Assembly: GCA_022609375.1 (NCBI GenBank)
Contig: JAGKQE010000004.1
Span: 62,001 to 126,000 of the forward strand
Direction of reading: 5' to 3'
DNA: 64,000 bases
Source: Xenosphaeropsis pyriputrescens
Taxonomy: Eukaryota > Ascomycota > Leotiomycetes > Phacidiales > Phacidiaceae
Shown: piece after piece, positions 55,933-64,000 of the stretch
How the letters are laid out: the number at the start of each line of letters is the position of its first letter
Position numbering within the stretch: position 1 is the stretch's first letter
The notes under the pieces: model-generated
Database searches by the model: none
What the model was told of the DNA's origin: nothing
What the model saw: the letters and a program-made list of their open reading frames with translations, nothing else
Position numbers and translations under genes: made by a program

Positions 55933-56895
55933 TATTCCCTCGTACAACGTACACGAGTTGACTTCAGCCACCAAGAGAAAATAGCCAGGGCCGACGTCGT
56001 CCCAGGGCCAACGAGAGCATGATTGTTCCTGGTCGGCAACCGTGCCAACCCATGAACGATACCTATCAAGGTACCACAACTGCTCAGGGGCCTTCTCTGG
56101 TGAGCACACAGTTCATGGCCTAGGTAGTTTACGGCGAAGACGATCACCTACTTACTTGTACCTAGCATTGTCCGCAGGTACGGTTTTCCTGTCTGCCTAT
56201 GGCTGTGGTCTTGTGATTTTGCGGTCTTGTGGTGTGTTTGTACGTAGAACAAGCGTCGCCATGTTCAAGCATAGGGTACAGAAACGGAGCACGGAGTAGG
56301 AAGTAGTGGGAGAAAGTACGTACGTACTAAAGGATAGAATAGAAAATAGGAAGAGTTGCCTAGGTGGGTAAGAAAACGAGGCGGCTCTGTCGGTGTGCAA
56401 TGAGAAAGGGCCTGTTCTTCTTCTCCACTCTCCTGTGAGGCTTGTGAGTTCAAGTCGAGAGATACGCGATCTGGGATGACAAGGTGAGCCTTACTCGTTC
56501 CCCTCAGCTGTACCTAGTCATGACTCCGTATTCACCATAGCTGATGCTTGAACGAGTCGATAACATGTATTATGTACATTCTATACATCGGTATAATTCT
56601 AGGTATGTTTTTGTGGAGAGTCCGTAAGCGCTTCAGCTCCATGGCTACTTGTACTCCAAGGTGAGAGGTGAGAGGTGAGTGAAAAGGGTCTGGTCCCTCG
56701 AGGAGTCCACTTGTGACCGTTGAAGAGCCATCCCGTCCATCACGTATCTTAAGGTGCCTTAGTCCACACCCACACCCATTCATCCATAACAACCACCACC
56801 TCGACTATTTCGCATCACACAACTCTCGTGTACCCGACCAACGCTTCACACATTCTCATCATCAGTTCCTCTTCATTTCCACTCCTCACTCCTCA

Positions 56896-56925
56896 CATCA
56901 CCATCACCATCACCATCATATCATA
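56896..56925. repeat. CACCAT repeat
   Basis: Several consecutive atcacc/caccat units followed by atcat repeats, in the upstream region of the 57329 gene. Confidence 0.85.
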
Positions 56926-57175
56926 TCATCAGACCTTTCGCTCATTTACTTGGCTTTGCTTTTGCTTCGCGCACCGTTCTATTCAGCTTTCCCTATTTCA
57001 TTCGCACTTGAACACCGAATCCACGCCTACCACCGCTAGCTTTTGTTTACACACATCCCATTGCTGTTGTACGAAGAAAACGAAAACAGAAGAAGAAGAA
57101 AAAGAGGACAAAGGAAAGAACAGAAAGACCAACAAGAAAAGCAAGCAGTCATATTCATACCGCTCAGTCTCAAGT

Positions 57176-57219
57176 CATCCAAACATCCAAACATCCAAAC
57201 ATCCAAACATCCAAACACA
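57176..57219. repeat. CATCCAAA tandem repeat
   Basis: About five copies of an octamer (catccaaa), probably in the 5' leader of the 57329 gene. Confidence 0.95.
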
Positions 57220-57328
57220 TTCAAGCAAGCCCCACGAATGCAGTCCTCGCATGGCATGAATGCGTAATTTGGACTCCAGGCACGCATACATTCACTTGAT
57301 TACCCCCTTCGATCAATACGCATCAATT

Positions 57329-59593
57329 ATGGCTTCCCAAACCCCAAATCGCGCTACAAACATAGCTTTACAAATCCCTCAAGACTACTTTTACTCGGTG
57401 GCTTCAATGTCTAGTTCTACCACCGAGCTCAGCTCACCGGCTCTGTCTTCACGCGCTCTTTACGCTGAAACATTTGACCGCCAGCGACCAGACACCGCCA
57501 AAAGTTTGCCAACACGAAACAAGCGCAAAGATATGGAGCAGTTGTTGGGCCAGAAGAGAGAGCTTATCGGCAACGAGAGTGACTTCAATTCACTGCCAGT
57601 CTCGGTCCGGAGAAAGGTACGCATAATTCTCCTTCTTCTTCTGTATGCAGTAAAGATACGACATAAATTCTGGAAAAGGCGGCACACTTCGTAATTCTTA
57701 CAAACTTCCAATTGGATCTCCAAGAGGATGTGCGGTGGAGGAGGCGACGTTCGTACTATTAAAGAAGTCGACGGCGTTCCTTCGCTCATGACCGGCGTGC
57801 GCCCATGATTCTGGTTACGATCCCCTTTTGTCTTTTTTCGGTGGCTAAGCCTGCGCTGGTCCCCATTCCATTCCCAAACAACCCAATTTTGGGCGGTGAA
57901 CGAGGGGAATTGAGGCTACTCCCGCACACTTGCAGGAACGCTATGGCGCACCAGCTCCTGCATGTCGAGGTTCACATACACATAACCCTCGTTCCTGCAG
58001 ATGCTGTGACTGCAACATTCCATCTCCCTCACCATTCGTACTTGCCAAACAAAAGACAAAAAAAAAACTGACACTCATATGCTGCAGTATTTCTCGACCT
58101 TGGAACGTCTCAAATTTCAAAGCTGCAATGCTGCCGACAGCTGTAACTTTGCACTCTTGCAATCAAAGAATACCTTAGCGGACAGACGCGGATTGAGTAT
58201 TCCAGGAATAGATCCACGACGTCAGAAGAGTCGGAAGAACAGCTGGGACAAGTCCCCCCGACGACTTCGCAAACAACCTCGTCCACGATCTATCTCAGCG
58301 GCCGACGCTGCTTGGTATGCCAATTTGCCAGACAAAATTAAGAGAAAGCATTTCACGCCAGAGGAACAAGCCCTATTGGCTGCCCGATTGCAGGAGGTTG
58401 ACGCCCTTGATAATAAGGAGGACGCGATTCGAAAGACCAGCCATCGTTCCACCGGTACAACACCATCAGCCGATACATTGGTCACAATAGCAACACCAAT
58501 TGCTCCTACGCCAACGACAAGAAGTAGCTTAGAGAGCTCCAGATTTCGTCATACACCAAGGACATCCGACGGTATACCAGCCAACATGTATGAAACCTTC
58601 AGATGGATGGATGAGGAGAAAGACTTGGATCTGAAACTCGGATTCGATGACTATCATGCGAATCTTGATGGTGTCGCCATCCCATCTCCGACGAGTAACA
58701 GACGCCCTTCGTTCCGCAGACATATGTCCGTTTCTAAATTGCCCTTTGGTCGATCTGCTATTTCAACTATCAACCCCCGTACTCCACATCAACGTTCGCC
58801 AACGACTCCCTCCTTTCCACTCCACACGCGACCCCTTCATACTCGTACCAAGTCACGTTTATCCTTGATAGCACCAAAGCATATCAACACCGAGCCGATG
58901 ATGATTGATCCAAATGCCGCCCACTGGCAGGATCCAGAAGCCCGTTACAAGCTTCGCGAATATCTTGCTTCTCCCCAGAAATTCGATGAAGCAATTGCCT
59001 TCGGATTCCCAGCTGCCAACCCGGAGTATGATGTGACTGATAAGGAGAACATGCATCCAAACCACATGGGTCCGAGCAGAAAATCTGTCATGAACGAGAT
59101 GGGCCAGACATTTTTCCACGATGATACCGCGTCCCTCATGGGTGATGATGCCTCCAGCTCTGATCCAGATTCACCGAAGACTCCTTCAGATATGGAATGC
59201 AGATCCCAGGCCCATCAACATTATGCTGGACCCAGCGTCTCTTCCAGCGGCAAGAACTCAGTCGATTTCGCTCATCTAGGCATCACAAAACCAATGGTTG
59301 TGAAGCAGCCAGATGCATATAGTCAGGTCTCATCCGGCACCCGTGAAATGACCCTTCGCATGACACTTACTCGACCTGATCTTCGCGCCGACGAGGGAGC
59401 GATCTATGGGTGGCAAAACAGATACCACTCGCGCGAGGACTCTTACTCCCAGGAGGATGCAGTGATGGTCGATGAGAAGATGGAGATGAGAGGACCATTC
59501 GGCGGCGTCGATGGATGGGGACCAGAAGAGAAAGATGGAAGTGTTGTGAAGAGGGTATGGAACAAGTTCAAGGGTTCCCAGAGGAAGGCTTGA
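57329..59593 (+). CDS. Conserved Ser/Thr/Pro-rich fungal protein of unknown function
   Basis: Exons 57329-57616 and 58088-59593, coding 597 residues. The 471-base intron is long for this window, but the join gives the coherent sequence SLPVSVRRKYFSTLERLKF and keeps frame. After the junction comes a very basic stretch (RRQKSRKNSWDKSPRRLRK), then AADAAWYANLPDKIKRKHFTPEEQALLA, a helical motif (WMDEEKDLDLKLGFDDYH), and long Ser/Thr/Pro-rich, probably disordered parts with many SP/TP sites (for example SDPDSPKTPSD). The C-terminus has KRVWNKFKGSQRKA. There is no signal peptide or membrane helix. Composition suggests a phosphorylated cytosolic or nuclear protein. Similar proteins are often loosely labelled mucin-like in fungi; I do not rely on that label. 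Confidence 0.8.
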
Positions 59594-60376
59594 ATTGAAT
59601 ATGAGGTCATGAGAATGGACCTTTGTGTATCAACATCGAGCATTGTGCCATTGAGCATTGCCATGTCGGAATATTGCACTTTGGAGAAGCCCTCCATGTC
59701 ATTTGTTTAGCGTTTCTGCATTACTTGTACTTGATACCATTACGATCGTTTGATAGATGTAGAATACAGCTTCTACCTTTTCCTTTGCATGTGGGCCGTG
59801 GCTTGGGATAGCCTATGGTGATGCTGTGAATTCTTGATTCGTTGATGTGATTGGCTGTGATTTTTGAAATGCAAGGATTTACTATCACCCATGACGGGAG
59901 ACTTGTTGGAAGACGACTCCAGCCAAACATACTCAATCGCGTATGCTGGACTGGGAATCTGTATCCACCCATCATCGGCCATTTGACACGTTGAAGTGAC
60001 ATGGAATCAAGGTCGTGCATCATGTGCTTGAATCGAATTGTTCCTCTGTCATGAATAATTGCCTAGTCGGCCGCGCGCCAGAACGCCACACCGCCACAGC
60101 AGAAATGTGGCTAAGTGGGTTTCAAGCTCAGGCGAGCGAGGCACGATTAGCCATTGGTGACGAACCCAGCAGAGCACCTCAGCATGCACGACGTTTCGGC
60201 AGCACATAAGGTAAGCCAAGCTGCGCACAAGCTGGCCTTCTGAATCCCATCCAACTTATCAACGATTCCCCCAAATAGAAAAATACACCAATACCCATCT
60301 CCCACAGCAGCTTTGCTGCAATCCTCACGCCGCTGCCACTTCTGATGCCCCATCCCATCGACACTCCATCGCGATC
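59594..60376. other. Intergenic region upstream of VPS10
   Basis: 783 bases holding the 3' UTR of the preceding gene and the VPS10 promoter. Short frames on both strands (for example 59721-60023 minus) are not supported as genes. Confidence 0.5.
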
Positions 60377-63300
60377 ATGAGGCTTCGCGGAGCTCGAAAT
60401 ATCGCCGCCGTCCCCGGCTGGCGCGCATGGCTGTCGACTTCCCTCCTGCTGCTGTCCGCCACGAACCTCGCCGCTGCCAAGAAGGATAAGCCCATCGTCA
60501 CGGCCAATCCCTTCGATCACATCCCGAACAACCTGCAGTACTTTGTCGATTCCGATGTCATCCTCTTCCAGGACTACGAGCGGAGCGTCGTCTTCCGCAG
60601 CAGTGATGCCGGCGACAGCTGGAAGGAAGTCAAGGATATCCCCGAGGGCGATGCCTGGGATCTGTGGATGCATCCCTACGATGATAAGAGGGCGTATGTC
60701 CTGACGCAGGAGAGTACCCATTGGTACACGAATGATAGAGGCGCTTCGTGGGACGAGTTCTTTACGGATTCCGAACCCAGTATGTCGAGGAAGCCATTGG
60801 CTTTCCATGCTGGTGACCCGGATAGGATTATCTTTCATGGTCAGGATTGTACGGGTTTCTTCTGTGAAGAAGTGGTGAGTTTGCCTCTTGTGGTTGTGAT
60901 GGATATGCTCTGAGAAGATAGAACTGACTGCTTACTTTTCTAGTCATTGTACACAACGAGTGGCTTCTCTGAAGATGCACGATTCTTACGATCTGATACC
61001 GTCAGCTGTTCCTGGGCGAAATCTTCTCCGATATTTACGACTGGCGATGATAAACTCGATAGGGATCGCATCTTATGTATTGTGAGAGGCGAATATTCTC
61101 CATGGAGGAAGGATTGGAGACTTCTCATCTCCGACAATTATTTCAACTGGGATGAGAAGACCAAAGACATCGCAGAATTCGAGCCTACCATGCAAGATGG
61201 ACGTACCGTCTCAGGAATCGTTAACATTGCCGAGGTTAAGAAATACATTGTTGCGGCAGCCAATGCCGAAGGCACCGACGAGATGGCACTGTACGTGTCC
61301 GACGATTCGACAACTTGGCACCGTGCTGTTTTCCCTCACGATCACAAGCTGGAGGAAGACGCGTATACTATCCTGGAGTCAACGAACTACAGCATTCAGG
61401 TTGATGTCATGACCACTAGGCCTGCCAATCCTATGGGTGTTATGTTCAGCAGTAATTCCAACGGTACCTACTTCACCAGAAACATCGAACACACCAACAG
61501 AAACTGGGCCGGATATGTGGATTTTGAAAAGATCAGCGGTATTCAGGGGATTGTCATGGTAAATGTGGTTGAGAACTGGAAAGACGTGGAGAGCAAGGCC
61601 TTGACTGATAAGGATGTCTATTCACAAATCAGTTTTGATGACGGCAGAACTTTTCAGGATCTGAAGTTCGATGGAGAAAGGCTGAATTTCCACTCTGTTA
61701 GCGATGTTTCGAACTCGGGTCGTGTGTTCTCTAGCCCAGCGCCAGGTCTTGTCATGGGTAATGGCAATACTGGAGATTTCTTGAAAAAGCCCGAGGACGC
61801 TGACCTATTCGTTTCCGATGATGCTGGCGTCACCTGGAAAAAGGCGTTGTCCGGACCACATAAATATGAATTTGGTGATCAGGGATCAGTTCTTCTTGCT
61901 ATCAAGGAGGGAAAGACCGATGAGATGAAATACTCTTTGAATCACGGAAAAGATTGGGAAGACCTTGAGCTTCCTGAGAAAGTAAGACCGATTCAGCTTA
62001 CGACCACACAAGATTCCACGAGCCTTAAATTCTTACTGGTTGCGTCGAAGGAGCTGGACAAGAATAAGGACGAGTTCCACACCATCAGTATCAACTTTGA
62101 TGGCCTCCACGAGAGCCAATGTAAGGACGGTGACATGGAGAAATGGTACGCCAGAGTCGACGACGATGGAAATCCTTCCTGCATTATGGGCCACAAGCAA
62201 TACTTCTGGCGCAGAAAGGCCGATGCCACCTGTTTCTTGAACAAGGAATTTCAAGATCCACTCCCTCAGAACGAGCCTTGCGAATGTACCGATGCGGATT
62301 TCGAATGCGACTACAACTTCGTGAGAAGCGACGATCGCAAAGAATGTCTTCAAAAAGGCCAGCTGGTTGTTCCCGAGGGCGTGTGTAAGGCGTTCGACAA
62401 AGATACTACCTTCCGCGGGTCTTCGGGATGGCGCTTGATTCCTGGAAACGACTGTAAGAGGACAAAGGGAACTCAAAAGGACGACTTGGTGGACAGGAAA
62501 TGTTCAGAGGCTGGTCTCAGTGATCCAGCCAGTGGGGAGATCTCGCATGTTTCCAAGCCTTTCCGTGGCGACGCGTTCGTGCGAAAGATCTATCTTGAGA
62601 GAACAGAGACAAGTACGGGAACCGATGAGACTGTCATTGCTTGGACTGACAATCGTGATATCTTCCTCTCTCACGATCATGGCAAGACCTGGAATCAAAT
62701 CTTGGACGACGTTTCGGTCCAGGCCATCTACACTAACCCATACTTTAACGACGTTGTCTACTTCCTGACTTCTGGGACTACCGTGTATTACTCCACAGAT
62801 CGCGGTGAGAACATTCGATATTTCGAAACTCCAACTCCTCCAACAGAGGACTCGACACTTGCTATTATGCACTTCCATCCCAAGCACAAGGACTGGTTCA
62901 TCTGGACTGGTGCAAAGGATTGTGGAAGTTTCTGGAGCGAAGGCAAGGACTGTCACTCGGTCGCTGAGATTACTACGGATCGTGGTGACAACTGGAAGAC
63001 TCTTGCGCGCTACGTCCAGAAGTGCGAGTTCATTCACGAGGCCGAAAAGCAGGACCGCAATGATAAACTTATCTACTGCGAGGCCAAGGCCAAGGAGAAC
63101 AGCCTCCCTGAAACCCCGCTGCAGCTTATTTCGAGTGTGGATTTCTTCGACGAACAAGAGGTCAAGTTTGAGAATATTGTCGATTTTGCAACGATGGCTG
63201 AGTTTATTGTTGTTGCCACTCGGGACAAGGAGGACAACGAATACCTTAAGGCTTCTGCAAGTGTCGATGGCCAGATCTTCGCTGATGCACGCTTCCCGCC

Positions 63301-64000
63301 TGACTTCAATGTTGCGCATCAGAGTGGCTACACTGTCTTGGACAGCTCTACTCACTCTGTCTTCTTGCATGTTACTGTCAACGACGAAGCAGGCTTCGAA
63401 TACGGTAGCATCATCAAGAGTAACTCCAATGGTACATCATACGTTCTCAGTGTCAGCGGTATCAACCGCGATGGACCCGGTTACGTCGACTTCGAAAAGA
63501 TGCACGGCCTCGAAGGAGTTGCACTTGTCAATGTCGTCTCGAATATCAATACCAAGAACAAGGGTGCCAAGGTCCTCAAGACAATGATCACACATAACGA
63601 CGGTGCCGAATGGGATTACATTGCTGCCCCAGAAAAGAATTTAGACGGCAAATCATACTGTAGCGGCTCCAAAGAGAAGTGTGCCCTGCACATCCACAGC
63701 TACACTGAACGTACTGATAAGGGCAAGATGTTCTCGAGTGCTTCGGCGATCGGGCTCATGTTGGGTGTCGGAAATGTCGGTGAATCTCTGGGTCCTTACA
63801 AGGAGGGGGATACTTTTGTCACTTCTGATGGCGGTATTTCCTGGAGACCGGCTAAGCAGGGTGCTTTCATGTGGGAATTCGGTGACCAAGGTTCCATCAT
63901 CGTGCTTGTTAAGGAGAGAGCGAGTACCAACGTCATCTACTACTCTCGTGATGAAGGAATGACTTGGAACGAGTACAAGTTCTCTGATGAGCAGATCATG
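60377..64000 (+). CDS. VPS10: Vacuolar sorting receptor Vps10 (sortilin family), 5' part
   Basis: Type I membrane receptor that carries carboxypeptidase Y and other hydrolases from the late Golgi to the endosome/vacuole. Exons 60377-60874 and 60944 to the window end, giving 1185 residues; fungal Vps10 is about 1500, so the second luminal domain is nearly complete while the membrane segment and tail lie outside. Signal peptide: MRLRGARNIAAVPGWRAWLS... up to about residue 34. Two Vps10 domains contain repeated Asp-box (BNR-like) motifs: SSDAGDSWK, SDDAGVTWK, SHDHGKTWN, TDRGDNWK, TSDGGISWR, SRDEGMTWN. The Cys-rich linker between the domains is seen (CECTDADFECDYNF, GVCKAF). The intron is canonical (gtgagt...tag) and rebuilds CTGFFCEEVSLYTT. 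Confidence 0.95.

Larger units (their letters stand above)
51371..57328. other. 6-kb stretch without a recognisable gene
   Basis: No frame in this stretch shows a domain, a usable series of exons or clear coding character. The longest (54341-54868 plus, 53468-53803 minus) are low-quality Ser/Thr/Cys-rich translations. The sequence is rich in short GTAC, CTTGTAC and TACTCCGTA-type motifs, especially 53640-53690, 54100-54130, 54540-54620 and 55500-56200. The last 600 bases contain CACCAT and CATCCAAA repeats and pyrimidine tracts, and are probably the promoter and leader of the 57329 gene. Confidence 0.45.

Overview
The window is nuclear DNA from a filamentous ascomycete (Pezizomycotina). The genes carry many short GT-AG introns of about 43 to 90 bases, the proteins are fungal in type (Cgr1, Vps10, an ARG-13 type ornithine carrier, an Ars2 homologue, a Ypr097w-like PX protein), and intergenic DNA is long and rich in low-complexity tracts. 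A leotiomycete is plausible, but that is only a guess from overall character. All exon boundaries were worked out by eye from reading frame, splice signals and family knowledge.

Layout. 1-1.7 kb: the tail of an unknown gene and a probable decayed small secreted-protein gene. 1.7-5.5 kb: CCT4 (chaperonin) and RPT1 (proteasome ATPase), head to head over a 397-base shared promoter. 5.8-8.1 kb: two hypothetical genes, the first split by an in-frame TAG. 9.4-10.3 kb: a secreted Gly/Ala/Pro-rich repeat protein with dibasic processing sites, upstream of which lies a 4-kb gene-free stretch. 14.2-17.2 kb: an ARS2/SERRATE homologue. 19.2-25.1 kb: a TspO protein, the ornithine carrier, CGR1 and a coiled-coil membrane protein. 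27-33.2 kb: a Ypr097w-like PX protein, PUS3/DEG1, a small probable mitochondrial protein and an atypical Rho-like GTPase. 33.3-38.4 kb: a sugar transporter, a cytidine deaminase and a short-chain dehydrogenase-like protein lacking its catalytic lysine.

38.4-51.4 kb is an accessory-looking tract: a degraded ankyrin-repeat gene, a truncated membrane-protein gene and a small secreted protein surround one large, apparently intact gene for a lysine 2,3-aminomutase-type radical SAM enzyme. A small conserved fungal gene follows at 50.8 kb. Nearly 6 kb (51.4-57.3) then shows no recognisable gene. The window closes with a conserved Ser/Thr-rich protein and the first 1185 residues of the sorting receptor VPS10, which runs off the end.

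Housekeeping functions (protein folding and turnover, RNA metabolism, mitochondrial transport, vesicle sorting) sit in the GC-moderate blocks; broken or lineage-specific genes sit in the AT-rich blocks. No tRNA, rRNA, CRISPR array or complete transposon was recognised. The most unusual observations are the aminomutase in a decaying neighbourhood, the dibasic-processed repeat protein with its very long upstream region, the dehydrogenase without its YxxxK lysine, and the GTPase without a normal DxxGQ switch II.
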